Assembly: GCF_900090045.1 (NCBI RefSeq)
Contig: NC_041788.1
Location: 3,500,282-3,564,281, forward strand
Length of the DNA: 64,000 nt
Source: Plasmodium malariae
Lineage: Eukaryota > Apicomplexa > Aconoidasida > Haemosporida > Plasmodiidae
Direction of reading: 5' to 3'
Below the pieces are notes generated by a model, which saw only the letters and a program-made list of their open reading frames with translations, was not told where the DNA came from and did not search any database. Position numbers and translations under genes: made by a program. Each line of letters starts with the position of its first letter. Positions within the stretch are counted from its first letter, which is position 1. Below, in pieces: positions 1 to 13,508 of this stretch.

Positions 1-930
1 TATTAAAAACTCTATATTATGAGATATTGTTTGATACATTTTTTTCTAATTTATACAATATTTATTTTACTAACAGTTAATGTTATATTAAGAATACTTA
101 ACCCAAAAATATATTCTAAATTGTACTCTTTTATTTGTAGTTAATAAATTAAAGCATAATAAAAGTACTACGAAACAGAGTGATTTAGAAGTGAGAAAAT
201 ATTTTCCTTTAGGTCATATATATTATATATATATGTATATACATGAAATTAATATAATGAAATAATTAACTGTTATATTGCTCACAGTAGTCGGTTTTAA
301 TCATACTTATTAAAGTAAATAATATTTTGTTTGTATAAACTCTTAAAAAAATAATATATATATATATATATATATATGTACATTTCATAGTGCTAACTAC
401 AACCGATGTTATTACAAATTGACTTTTTTAATAATATAAAAAATTAAATTTAAGATAATAGCTATCTAAAAGAAAATTGTTATAAAAAGAAAACACAATG
501 AGAAAAAGGAAAAAGAAAATTCAAAAAGCTAAAAAGAATTGCCAAAAAAACAAAGCACAAAAACAAAAAAACGAAGTCATATAAAAAAAAAATGGAAAAA
601 CGATTCCTCGTTAACTCAAATTGCTGTGTACCTTTACGAAACCTTATAGGAATGGATAAATAAAATATATAATATACTGCAGATGTTTGTGTTATTGCAT
701 TACTACTATGCTTAAGTTAATGAAACATTTTTGATATAAATATACATCTGCTTATGTAGTATATTTAAGGATTTTTAAGCGTATGTATATTTCTGTAACG
801 ATCCATATCTCTCTATATATATATATGTAAATATACCCAAGCATACATACACAAAACACCATTGTAACACACACTAAGATTACATGAAATTTAATGGTTT
901 AACAACTAAAAGATATTAACAAATAAAACC
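1..930. other. Non-coding A/T-rich flank 3' of RON3
   Basis: No supportable gene. The stretch is A/T-rich with a (TA)n tract near 351-377. A 28-codon lysine-rich open frame at about 498-584 (+) is a by-product of A-rich sequence and is not called. Confidence 0.6.
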
Positions 931-3900
931 TCAAGGAATATATATTTCGTTTTTTTTATTTTTCCTGAGCCATCCAAAAATTTCAAATGTGTGTGCAAAA
1001 ATTCTTTTAAACAATTTAAATCTATATTTACCTCCTAGTAGAAGGTAACCAACATTCATATATAAATGTTTTATATTGAATAAAGTGAAAACACAATTCC
1101 ATGGTTCTATTTTTTTTGGAAATTGAAGTGAACTTAACACTAAATCTTCATATGTTATTTTAGGTTTAGAAGACGCAGTACTTTCCAAATCATTATGTTC
1201 TGTTTCATTTGACTTTTTTTCTGAAGAAATATATATATTCTGAATATCTTCACGTAATGAATTTAAAGTATCGTTTTCCTTAAATATTTTTGCGAGTGAT
1301 TGAAAAGTATTATCGTCATTTGTTATACTCATTACTGTATTATTATAATATCGACTAATGAAGTCATTAAACAAGAAATCAAAGCATTTTACATTTTTAC
1401 AAGTAATCGATTCTTTGAACATTTGATAAAACAAATTAACTGTACCTTCATCAAAAAAGAAACTTGTATACTCTTTGAAACTGGAAAGAGTTCGTGCAAT
1501 ATTATCCTTAACTACAAGATCTTCCCTTAATTGTTTTACTAATTTATTTATATAGTAATAATACCCCTCATTTATAACATCTAAAATATATTTCAACTCC
1601 GTTTGTTTTAATCTTTTTAAAGGAGGATAGATAAGGTATTGATTGAATAACTGAAATTCGACTATTTTATATAAAGAAAATAAATCCGATTTTGGTAAAT
1701 TATATCCCTTTTCACTAGTAGACTTAATTTTTTGTACTGTATCATTTATATCTAATATCATTTTATTAATAAATGGGTTCATATTTTGTTTTATATATCT
1801 TCTTTTTTTGTTTAATATAGTTAATCCTTTTTTTATAATTTCTACTGGAGTGAACACAGAAAACTTGTTTAATGAAATAACTGAGTGTACAACCTTTATT
1901 ACTAGATGAAAGTTTCTATAAATACTGGTTTTAGGAATATACATATTGTATGATCTATTAAAAAAGCCATGTTTTCCGTTGTTAGCACTTACATATTTTT
2001 CTGTTATCATTGTAGAATCAAATGAAAATGTGGGCTTTTCTGTTTTCTGAAGGAAATTAACATCATTTTCATTTTGTATCTTATCCATTTCATATTCTTT
2101 TGACATATTTTCATTATGCATGTCATCTGAAACTCCACAGTTACTATAATTTTTATATAATAAAGTATTCTGATCTCCTTCTTTTTCATCTAGTATATCA
2201 TCATCTTTTTCATTTTTATTTTGTTTTTCCATAAGGGTGTATGTAGAATTTTTATTGTTTTCGTTCCATCCCTCTTTAATAAAATTTGAAGTATCAAGAA
2301 AAGATTGAGATTTAGGTAAAGTTTTATCTGATTCTGTAAGTGTATCTGAGTTTGCACTTTTGTATGATGCTATATTTACATCTGAGTTTACAGTTTTATA
2401 TGATTCATCAGTTGTTGTTGAATCTGCACTACTAGATGAATCTTCACTTACATTTGATAGAGTATCATTATCAGATGCGATATATTGTTCTGAGTTTGAA
2501 TTACTTACGAATTTATTTTTCTTTTCAAATGATTTCCTAATATATCCTTCATCTAATTCGGAATCTTCTCCCTCGGATGTTGAAGCTTCCGACATTAGGT
2601 CTTCATTATCTATCTCTTCATCCGCATAATTTGCAGATAATATATCTGTAACAATTTTTTCATCTATTAATTGTTCTTCTTCTTCTTTAGCTTCTTTTGA
2701 TTTAGGTTTTAAATCATCTTCTTTGACCAAACCTGTTTTGCTCATAGATTCAATATTTGGTTTTCCTGGATTTAAGATAAACCAATAATACAAAAAGAAA
2801 GGATAGTTAACAAAGGAACATTTCACTTTTTGAAAATATTCATTAGTAAATGCCTTCCCAACTATATAAAACTGATCCAAAATATTTTTACTGTAAAAAG
2901 GTGCTGTTGTAGCTTTGTTTGTAAAATACACATCAATGTTATTTACATCAGGTGCAATAGTAAACCCTTCAAAGGGGATTATTGGGACATTAGATTTTTG
3001 TAAGAATTTTTCTAGATATATATAATTTTGAACTGTTTCATTTATCATGGCTATATCATGTGCTAAAACATTAGAAGCTACGTTTTTTGACCCAGCAATA
3101 TATATACTTGATGTTTTACCTACATTTTTCTGATCTTCTTGATCAATTTTTTGATAATACGTATCTAGACCTTTTATATCTATATCATCATAAAATAAAT
3201 CTAATAATAAATAATCTTTATAAAAATTTTGTACATCATAATCCATAATTTCATTATAACGAGCCAATTTTTCTAAATCCGTTGTTGAAGCTCTATAAGT
3301 TTTAATATTATCAGAAGCATAACATTGCACTTGGAAATTTAAATGATCTATAGGATATTTTTTCAAGTCATTATTATCTTTCAGTTTTTGAATAAATTTT
3401 TTGAATGTTTCAAATTCTAATATTGAATTTAAAATAAAATTCAAGTAATTTCTGTTACACAAATATATGGATGAAAATCTTATTGAATAATCTAGATCAT
3501 CTGTTGCTGCGTAAAATTTTATGAAAATATATAAATTTCTCAAAAATAAGAAATTTGTAAATTTCATATCTGATAAAAGTTTTAAAAATCCAATTAACTG
3601 AGATAAATACTGTTCTATCTTTTGATCGAAATGAATTTTATTCAGGATATGTTCACTCTTTTCTAGAAATTGTGAAGAAAAATAATTGTCATTTTTTTTA
3701 ATACTAAATAAGTCCATAGAAAACTTCTGCTTAATTATTAAATTTATAAGTCTAAAAATTCGTAATATATATTTTTCATTATTTACTGATGTATTTGGAG
3801 CCAACTTAAAATTATTCAGCATCTCTTTAACATTTTGTTGGTCTGCTGTATATCTTATAAGAGGATACTTAAATTTTTGAAAAACGTTAGAAAAAACTAA

Positions 3901-6900
3901 AATATCTTCAAATTTTATATATGAATGTGGGTAGAAATCATTAATAACTTCAGCATTTTCTATAATTTCAAAAAATCTTGTATATCTCATTATATTTATT
4001 AATCTTTTGCCTTTAATTCGTTTACCTAAAGTCATTAATGCCTTTTTCCTAGCATATCCAACAACTCTTTTAACATTTAACATTTTTAAGTATAACAATT
4101 TTAGAGGTGTTTTGAAATACTTTTTTCTTTGATCTAAATATTCTTCTAAAGCTAAAAATCTTTTCCATGAATGTCTATTATTTTTTTTCTCTATTCTTAA
4201 TAGAGACATAATGATTAACAGATGTCTCACAACATCATTGCCATATTCAAATCTATACATATCGTCAAGAGGAATATGTTCTTTCTTAAAAAATAAATGT
4301 GTTCCACAAAGTATCTTTATTAAATCTGTTTGTCCAATAGTAGCAAATTTGGTACCTGTATTTTGTATATGATTTAAATTTTTAACACCCTTTATTTTTA
4401 TTTTTTCTTTCTTAATATTGTTCATTACATCATCTATTCCCATTATGTTTTCCATCATAAAGGAACTATAATCATAATAGAGTAAAAAATAACACTGTGA
4501 AGGTAAATCTTGGAATTTTTCAATATTTGGTATTTCTCCATATAGAGTCGTTATATGATCAATAATTTTTTTTTTTTCATGTTCCCTAGATTCTATTTCA
4601 TATCGTAAATATTTTGTGCTCTTCACAATTTCATCTTCTAAAGTTAGTTCTGCATTAATATCCTCCTGCTTCTTGTCACCCATATTATTAGTATTATTAT
4701 CATTATCATTACCGTTATCATTGCTAATATCACCACTACCATCATTACTGTTATCATTATTATTATTATTACCTTTTGGAAGCTCATCATATTTTTTTAT
4801 TTTATTATGTTCATTATAGCTTTTAATTTTATTCATAGTGTAAGTTTCATAATTATATGCGTAACTAGTTTTTGGATTATATGCTTCTAACAATTTTTGC
4901 TGATATAATTTATATGTTTCATTTACAGGAATTTCATTTTTTTCAATATTTTTATAAAGAGCATACAATGCTGACATCACCAATATAATGACGGACTCTT
5001 CTGTATTAAAGAAATTTATTTTATTTAAAACATTTTCTAAAAATGTCTTAAACATACGCGAAAAGGTTACCTTATTGAACTGAAACCTATATTTTCTAAT
5101 TTTTTTTAAAAAATAATTTTGAGATCTATCTTTTTCTTTGGATGTTTTTTCCATATATAATCTGTGAACTTCATAAAACTCTGTGGGGACCATGCTTAGA
5201 AGAGCCCTTTTCCACGATAGAGCTTGATGAAAATATTGCTTAACTGCTCCAATCATGGAAGAAAACTATAAAAAGTGAAGAAATAAAAAAGTCTATTGTA
5301 TAAATATATGAGCCTTAATACATATACTTATATGAATATTTATATGTACATACTAACATGTATTTATATTAGTATTTATATGTAAGTATTTATATATATA
5401 TACATATGTGTAGGTATAAAAATATTATATAATAATAAATTTATTCAAATTAACAATTAAAGAACTGAATTGATCAACTCCGGATGCCCATAGAATGTGA
5501 TGAATTACATCAACAACTAAAGTGTCGTTGTCTTCTTTTAAACACATATAACACTGAGTTAACTTTCCTTCATATTTGTCAGCATGTGAACCTACTATCA
5601 AATTACCATTGTTGCTATTTAATGGCTCAAATTTAATATATGGTACTTGATGCATCAGTGGATTTCTAAAAGTATATAAGTTCAATGACTTTAAAAAAAA
5701 TTCCTTTCTATTATTTTGATTAAATGAAAATTTATATAAACGTCCTTCTTTATTATGTAAATATAAACCTTCATCTTTCATCGTATAACTATGAAACTTT
5801 AAAGAATTAATTTTTTCAGTGTTCACTTCGTCTAATACTTTGTGAATTTCATTATGTATTATTTTATTTATTTCATCATCGTAATTTATATCTACTAATT
5901 CAGCATTTTCTGACCTTTTTATTGTATCAACAGTATTTTTCAAATATTCGTATAAATATAATTCTTTTGAATCAGTAATAACACTAAAAAAATTAACCAT
6001 ATTTGTTATTACTTTTTTATCTACTAGTACATCATTATATTCTAAAAATAGTGGAATTAAGAGATTAATAAAAATATTTAGAGGAAACAATAATTTCTTT
6101 ACTTCAAAAGATTCATAATTGCATGGCTGGTTCAACTTTTTAGCTAATTCTAAAGGACAACTCTTCAGAAGTTTGAATTTTTCTCCGTAATTAACAAGAC
6201 CAGATATAATTCCAGTTGCACCCTTAATTAATAACTTCATTGAACTATTTAACTGTTTCTTTAATTTCTCATCAAAATATAAACTGGAGTAAGGGAAATT
6301 TAAAGAAGGTTTGTAATGGAGCAGTTTTATCTTAATAAGAGACAATGTGAACTCAATGCTACCTCTATTAATTCTTCTTATATTTTTTTTTATAAATGGT
6401 TTTCTAACTATATTTGAAGAAATTTTTTGTAAATATGTTTCATATATTTGATCTTCATATATATATTTAAATTCTGAATCTAAATCGTTCTGAAAAAATT
6501 CTTTAGGGTTCATTTTACTAATATAATTTATATTAACTGATATTAAGGTAAAGAATTTTGTTAATATATTTGAAACAGCTAATTTGATGTATGATTCTTC
6601 ATAGTATAGTGTTCTTCTAGTAATCTGAAGAATCAATAGAACCTTTTTAAACGTTTCACTTTTTAGTACAGTTTCTTTATCCAGTTCCCCATCTTTCGTC
6701 TGTAAAAATTAAATGAATGCATAGATTAAACAACACACAATCGAAACAAAAAGAAAAAGTAATATTTACATTCTAGAATTTTTCGCATATACGTATAAAT
6801 AAATATAAATAAACAAATAAATAAATATATATATATACGCATGTATGTAGATTTGCATTGGAGAAGGTTTCAAGCTTACATTTAATAATTTTAAATCATT

Positions 6901-9190
6901 TAAGGCGTCTGTAACATATTTAAATAAAGAATGACTGAAATCAAAAAACCCTGTGCCGAGATTTTTTTCAAATAAGTTGTTTAGAACAGGAAATAAATTT
7001 TTTCCAGACAAATGATCTGTAACATTTACATAAGAGAGTTTCCAAATTTTAGAAACTAGAATTAAGGAATCTCCTTGTAGCAATTTCATAGCGTATTCTT
7101 GAAGATCTGGGTGCTTTAATATATTTACTAAGGATCAGAGAAAAACAAAAGATAACAAGAATATATTTTTCACAAAAATATGCATAGAGTGCACACTCGA
7201 GAATGCATATATCCTTGTATAACGGTGTATGTGTGTTTGTGTACGTGTACTTATGTATGTTTCTTTGTGTGCTTATGTATATGTACATGTATATATGTAT
7301 TTATATATTTATGTTTATATATTTATGTTTATATATTTATGTTTATATATTTATGTTTATATATTTATGTTTATATATTTATGTCTATTTATTTATGTTA
7401 ATGTTTCTTCTTGTTAACAGGAGGTAGTTTCTTACTTTTTAAAATTGCGTAAAACATCTTTCTGTAAGATATTCGGTAGAGTCGTTTGACATTTCTATAG
7501 ACAGCAAACATAATCTTACTCAATTGTGTAATACAAAATGATGACATAGCAAAGGCAAAAGCTCCACGGAATGGCATAACCAGGGGGTAAAAAAACAGTA
7601 GAAATGATTTAAAAACATAGGACATAATTACTCCGAAAATATTGTTCATAAGAAGCTTGTCAAAAGATGCTATGTTATTGTATAAATAAGCATTTGAAAA
7701 ACACAGATCTATCAATTCATGATTTATAAGCCCAATTATACCCCTAAGACTCTGAGCAAAAGACACGGACATAAATGTTCTAGCCAATAACAATCCATCA
7801 CTTTTTAATGCATCAATCATACCCCAATAAGAATCAGCTTGAAAATAGGAAAAAAAGAAAAAAAAAAAAAAAAAAATTGAAGAAGGAAAGAAAATTTTCT
7901 TTGTTTATTATTTTTTCAAATTTTGGTATTTTTTATATCTTTTATTTTTATATTATCTAACATTTTGCTTTATTATATGTTATAAGAGCATGGTCCATTT
8001 CAGTTTTAATAACATCATCGATTTGAAAATCAGGGCAGTTGAAATTATACATTAACTGTTTCTTAAATACATCATACTTTTTATTCTCTATATATAAAAG
8101 TAAAAATGTGATATTCATTTAATGTGTATATGCTTACATATATATTTATGTAATGCTTTATTTTCTTTTCCATTTTTTTTTTCCATTACTTGCACTATGA
8201 GCTCTAGATATTAATTTGACAATACGTTTCACATTTTCCTTATTTAATACTGTTAAATAGAAAAAAAAGTTAGTTCTTGAAAGAGATTCATATACAGCCG
8301 GATTACGGTGAAAGTACCCATCTGCAAAAAAAAAAAAAAAAAAATAAAGTAAAATAAAAATATTTATATATTGTATCTGATTTATATCCAATACTTCTTT
8401 TTAAAGATTCAACATAATTTGAAGCCAAAAATACAAAAAAAATAAATATTTATATAATTTTATCTTTTTCTTTTTTTCTTACGGGTATGTAGTCCCTTAT
8501 ATAATACTGTATTGATTAACTTTGCAACATAGTGCTGGTTAAATATAGAACTAGCCTTTAAGGATAAAAAAGAATATTCATTATTGTTTGACCAATTACT
8601 ATTGTTAATATTGTGTCTTCCTTTTGTTCTTCTATTTTTACTATTATTCCCTGAAGAAAATTAAAGCATTTGTTAAAAGGTTAACGTTGTTATATGTGTT
8701 TATAAATATACAATTGCACACTTGTGTTTGTGGATGTGCATACGTGCCTTAGGTAAATGTGTATATTCTTTTAATCCATTTTTATAATATATTGCGCTTT
8801 ATATGTCAAAAAGATAAAAATCAAAAAAAAAAATAAAAAAAAGAATTACGAAAAGACGTGGTTTACAAAATAAATATAAGCAGTAGTCTACTTCTCTAAT
8901 AAATATGTTTAAATATAAAAGCTAAAATGTTTGTTATTAGACGAAGTTACACACATTTTACGAAATGCTGACAATTAAAAAAATATCTATAAAAAAGAAG
9001 GTAACCAAAAATTAACGCTAGCTATTAAGCAAATATGTTAGTATCGTTAAATATATTTTTTCTAACCTAAATCATTATAATATTTATAATTGGCCAAAAC
9101 CGTAAGGCTTTTATTCTCTAATTCTTTACATTTTGAAAGTATGTTTAGGAATAAGTAAATTGAAGAAATACAAAGCCAGTACTTATTCAT
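931..9190 (-). CDS. RON3: Rhoptry neck protein 3 (RON3), eight exons
   Basis: Exons read 9190-9067, 8650-8483, 8321-8190, 8087-7962, 7837-7436, 7127-6880, 6699-5455 and 5265-931. They total 6780 nt, or 2259 residues plus a TGA stop. All introns are GT-AG; the first five are phase 1 and the last two phase 0. Exon 1 encodes a signal peptide beginning MNKYWLCISSIYLFLNIL. Two hydrophobic segments lie near residues 250-271 and 275-296 and a third near 906-920. An Asn/Asp-rich tract is near 974-1008 and an acidic Ser/Glu region near 1660-1870. The assignment rests on total length (P. falciparum RON3 is about 2200 residues), early membrane segments, and location beside an RBP gene as at the P. vivax chromosome 14 end. 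RON3 is a rhoptry protein released into the parasitophorous vacuole at invasion and reported to be needed for ring development. It is not CLAG or RhopH2, which are about 1400 residues. The exon 7 donor (GTTAAT at 5454) is the weakest join. Confidence 0.8.
7301..7390. repeat. 14-bp minisatellite in RON3 intron 5
   Basis: About six copies of TTATATATTTATGT stand head to tail inside the intron 7435-7128. On the + strand they give several overlapping Tyr/Ile-rich open frames that are not genes. Confidence 0.85.
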
Positions 9191-11814
9191 TGCAAAAAAG
9201 AATATTTCTACCGTTTTATCTTTTTATGCACAAATTTTTTCAAATGATATTTTAAATGTTATATATGGTGTAAAGAAATAATTTAAATAACATAACAATA
9301 TATATATACATATCTATATGTACATATTTATCTACAACGAAATGGAATAAAGAATTTTTACAAGATAATAGGCAAAAAAATTTGTGAACAAAATATAATT
9401 AGTTCTAAACATTATGGGAGAGTTTGCAAAAGTAACAATGCACAATACAAAAGATTTTTTTAAAAAATACACACTATTATGCATAATATTGATAGAAAAA
9501 AAAAAAAAATTAAAAGTACATATTAAAAAATATAAAACGAAAATTAAATCTTAGGACATATTAATATACAAAAACTAATGTCATTTAGAATTATAAAAGG
9601 AATAAAAAACAAAAGAAAAAGTAATTGTATTTCTAGTCTTTAAAATACATGTGCATTCTTTAAATTATTTTGTATATTTCATTCACGGATAAATTACAGT
9701 TACAAAAAAAGAAACAAAATATGTATAAATTATTTCGTATGAAATAATAAAATTATTTAATATTATTCTGAGAAAATAGACAGATATCCTTTTTAAAATG
9801 TTAAAGTGTAGGAAATTTAGGATATCGGTAATTAGTGAAGAAAAATTTTATTTAGATGAGTAAGGATATGTCTATGAAGTAAAAATTATATATTTAAAAT
9901 TCAATATAATAAAATACAATTATCATTAAGAAATAATAAAAAAAAAAATATATATGTTAATATGCATTAAAGTGCAATCTGTTTTTGCCGTGTTTTCATA
10001 CAACTTTTTAATTAAACATATTTTTTTAAATATACGTTCCTTAAACTGTATTTTGTTGGGGTATAATTTGCAAGTTAATTAAAATGAAGGAATTTTTTCT
10101 TCTTTGGACCATTATTATTATTACAGATGAATACGAATAAAACCATTTTTCTTTTTTCCTTTTTTATAATGGATATAATAAATCTATTTTTATGTAAGAC
10201 TTTGTATTTTTAATAAACTGTAAAAAACTTTTTTTCTATGAATTCTTCACATTTTTAATTATTTTTTTTTAGATACATAATTATAAAATAAAAAAAAGAA
10301 AACTGTTTAATGTTTTAAATTAATCTTCTAATAATAATATTGATATGAGCAACAGTTTTTCATTTTAAAGGGTGTGCAACAGGTCTAAATTTTTCCTTCA
10401 TAAAATTTTTAATAGAATATTAATTTCTTAATATATATTAAATATTTTAATTTTAAAGAGTTTTCAGTTGTAGAACAATTTGGGACATTTACAAATTTAG
10501 ACCTTGTAAAATGTCTGCTAATAGTTAACTAAAAATTAAATATTTAGTTTTTTTCTTATTTTTTTTTTCAAGATTAAAAAAAAAACTCTGATATATTGCA
10601 AGTATTTAACAAGAACTTAAAATTTTTATTTTATTTTATTTTTTTTTTGGAATATTTGAGAAATCTAATACATGTGCAACTTTTAATAAAATATTATTAT
10701 AATATTTCTTTTATAATACACTCGAATACTTGTAGGATAATTATACGTATTAAATTTTTTTAAAACGGATAAAATTAAAAAACGAAATTATTGCACTATT
10801 AGGCATTACAGATTTAAACAGCCTTTTAAAATCTTTTATAACCTCTGAAAAGTTGTAGTTCAGAAATATTCGAACAAATTTTAAAATTCGTCTTAACTAC
10901 TAAGATTTATTTAATACCACTTTTGCTTATTTTTAATAACTTCATTAATTATAGATATTTTATTTGCATACAGAAGTTAGCGTATTCCGTTCATGTTAGA
11001 ACAATAAAAGAAGTGTTAACTCATATATCTAGCACAATAGGATAAAGTTAATTTAATGAATATATAAGGCGTTATATTTCTTGTTAATAAAATAATAAAG
11101 GCAATCCTTGCTTATTATCTGTCGAATCAAATATTGTTATACTAATTTATTATTCATTATAACACATAAGAACAAAGGAAAATTTTTGGTAAATAATATT
11201 TTCTTTTTTATATAAAATTAAAATAAAACAGTGAATTCATAAAAGTCATATGTTTTCATTTTACGTATTAATAAGTAACCTTGAGGCATAATTTTCTTTA
11301 TTTTGTAAATACAACATAAAAAATAAAAAGAAAACACTTAACAAAAAATTTAGTTTTAGAGGCTTTATTAAATAAACATGTGAACTAGCATGATGCTTTT
11401 CTAAAATTTTGAATAATTATATTTTTATATGAACAAGTATGGTAGTTTCTACATTTTTCTTCAACTGAGAGATATATGTAATTAATTTAATCTTTTGCAG
11501 TTTTTTTATATCTTTCGCAATATTTATTTCTTTTACCTTAGGCTTTTAAATGGATGTTCGAATAAAACGGTTTTCTTTTTCCCCTTTTTCTGCATATATA
11601 TTATAAAAATATTAACACTAATTTAAAATTAATATTGTTTTCCTTTAGTATTCATTACTTGCTAATAAGTAAACTCTTATTTAATAAGTGAATTTCAAAA
11701 TGTAGCGCAATTACTTGTATAATTGTTATAAATATGTTATTTGTAATTATATATGAGAGCCTCATTTTTTTATTATATCTGAGGGCTATACATTTTTAAA
11801 AAAATTTATAAAAG
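9191..11814. other. Long non-coding stretch upstream of RON3
   Basis: No gene I can support. It presumably contains the RON3 promoter, but I see no defined element. Around 10820-11035 (+) is an open run of about 67 codons without a start, flanked by frame-shifted coding-like pieces. It may be a very old relic, but I cannot assign it. Confidence 0.45.
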
Positions 11815-12048
11815 GTACCAAAGAAAACCCAAGAGTGCAAAATATCGTATGAGATGAAAGTGTTCGCGTGTGACTGTTATGAAGAATACGTAATAAATAG
11901 GAAAAATGTGTATTTTTGTCCTGACTTTATTGAGAAGTTTTTTTTATTTTTTTTTTCGTTTTATTTTGCAAGGATTTTATATTTTGTTATAATTACTTTA
12001 ATAAAAAGTGTACTTCAATATTCTGATTCACATATTGTGAAAACATAA
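11815..12048 (+). pseudogene. Cys-containing exon-like relic
   Basis: After a possible acceptor (TTTATAAAAG, ending at 11814) an open frame runs to the TAA at 12046-12048. Its first half has balanced amino-acid use and four or five cysteines, including a CDC motif and VYFCPDF. Its second half is a Phe-rich hydrophobic run encoded by poly-T. No start codon with a signal peptide is visible upstream. It may be a terminal exon or fragment of a lost secreted or surface protein, perhaps the same lost locus as the relic at 12595-13110. Family unknown; the hydrophobic half could be chance. Confidence 0.3.
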
Positions 12049-12417
12049 GGAATTATGAGCTTAATGATTATTTTGTGATATATAAAAAGAAAAATATTTT
12101 ACAAGTAATAATCATTGAAAGTTAAAAACAGAAAACAAAAACAGATTAAAAATAGTACGATGCTTAAATATGTTTAATGAAAAAATTTATACAACATATA
12201 ATAAGAATCAAATTATTCTTAAAAAAAATGAACAATTTATTATTTTTTTTTTTATTTAATTAATTTTCATTATTATTCCTTTTAATTTTATGTAGGTTTG
12301 TTTAAAATAATTTATAGTGCTCACGAATTAACTGCTTTTTGTTATTGGAATACAAAATTTTTTTGTTTTTTTAATAATTCAGTTTTTTATCATAAAATTT
12401 TTATTTCCTTTTATATT

Positions 12418-12533
12418 TTAATATTTAAAGCTTTTTGACCTTTGATCTTTAAACTTTTTATCCTTTAATATTTAAGATTTTTATCCTTTAATTTTTAAGC
12501 TTATTAAACTTTAATTCTTAACTCCTTTCATCA
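12418..12533. repeat. Degenerate 23-bp tandem repeat, five units
   Basis: Units at about 12418-12441, 12442-12464, 12465-12487, 12488-12510 and 12511-12533 resemble TTAATATTTAAGATTTTTAT plus CCT. The last three are exactly 23 bp apart. The array lies about 60 bp before the secreted-protein relic at 12595. Confidence 0.7.
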
Positions 12534-12594
12534 TTCATTTCTGTAGTATCAGAGTGACATTCGGAATTTTTAATTTATATCCAACATTAAAAAA

Positions 12595-13110
12595 ATGAAA
12601 AATTCTGCAGTAAGATTAGTATTTTTCTTTTTTTTTTCTGTGTTTTTTTATAAATACACATTATAAGATTGTGAGAGGATATTTAAGACCTAATGTATAA
12701 AAAAAAAAAAAAAAATTTAAGAGAAATTATATGCTATAAAAAAGGCAGGAAATTATCAAAGATATTACACCATCATGGATATCATATAACTACAACTTGA
12801 AATATATCGATTCCCATTTTGACCTTTAATACATCTTTATCTCTAAGATGAATCCTTCTTGCGATAGTATTAATTCTATTATTACAACACCAGCACTTTT
12901 TAAATCATTAAAAGGTTTAGAGTATATAGGAATTAATGAGTATTTTGATAATGTAATAATTTTATGAAAAGTACGTCCGGATATTATTCTGCTTTTATCA
13001 ATAGGATAAATATACCAATTAAATGCTTTAGTTGTCACTTTAAATTCGTTGATAAAGTTGCATATTATGACATTGAATTAGAATTTTATGACCTTAATAG
13101 TGATTACTAA
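12595..13110 (+). pseudogene. Decayed small secreted-protein gene
   Basis: An ATG at 12595 opens a hydrophobic leader (MKNSAVRLVFFFFFSVFF) that meets a TAA about 23 codons on. Coding-like sequence then continues in shifting frames: a basic piece with ICYKKGRKLSKIL, a TGA, a piece starting MNPSCDSINSIITT at 12849, and finally a frame from about 12967 containing NIPIKCFSCHFKF and ending LNSDY, with TAA at 13108-13110. At least two frameshifts and two in-frame stops separate the pieces. Base composition is clearly less A/T-rich than the surroundings. The Cys pattern might recall a degenerate 6-Cys-type fold, but I cannot name the family. The minus-strand open frame across the same bases is its shadow. 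Confidence 0.5.
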
Positions 13111-13476
13111 TCAAATGGCTTATTTGGAAATTTAAACAGTGCACATCATTATAATTTTTTTTTTTTTTTTTAAATTAAATTAAAATCATACAAATATAAA
13201 TGAACATTTCTGAAAGCGATAAGAAGCTAAGATCTATAAAAAGCTTCGTGATATATTTAAGTAAGACAAGTAAATGGTATTTGTTCATTAAGTGATTATA
13301 TATTAATCCCTTTTATAACTACCTTGGAATTATTTTATGTTTAGTAATTGGTTTATTAAATATAAAGGAAGAATATTTTTAACGAACATACTCTTAAAAA
13401 AAAGCTTGATTTCTATTTGAGTATAAAAGACATAATGCACCTTATAAGACACGAATAAAACAGTACCTTCACTTCG

Positions 13477-13508
<32 letters not shown>

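Noticed and set aside
7180..7427. Three overlapping + strand open frames rich in Tyr, Ile and Cys
   Set aside because: They are produced by the 14-bp minisatellite in RON3 intron 5.
931..9190. RhopH1/CLAG or RhopH2 identity for the multi-exon gene at the left
   Set aside because: These proteins are about 1400 residues, while the joined exons here give 2259. The sequence also does not resemble CLAG motifs I know. RON3 fits length, leader and location better.
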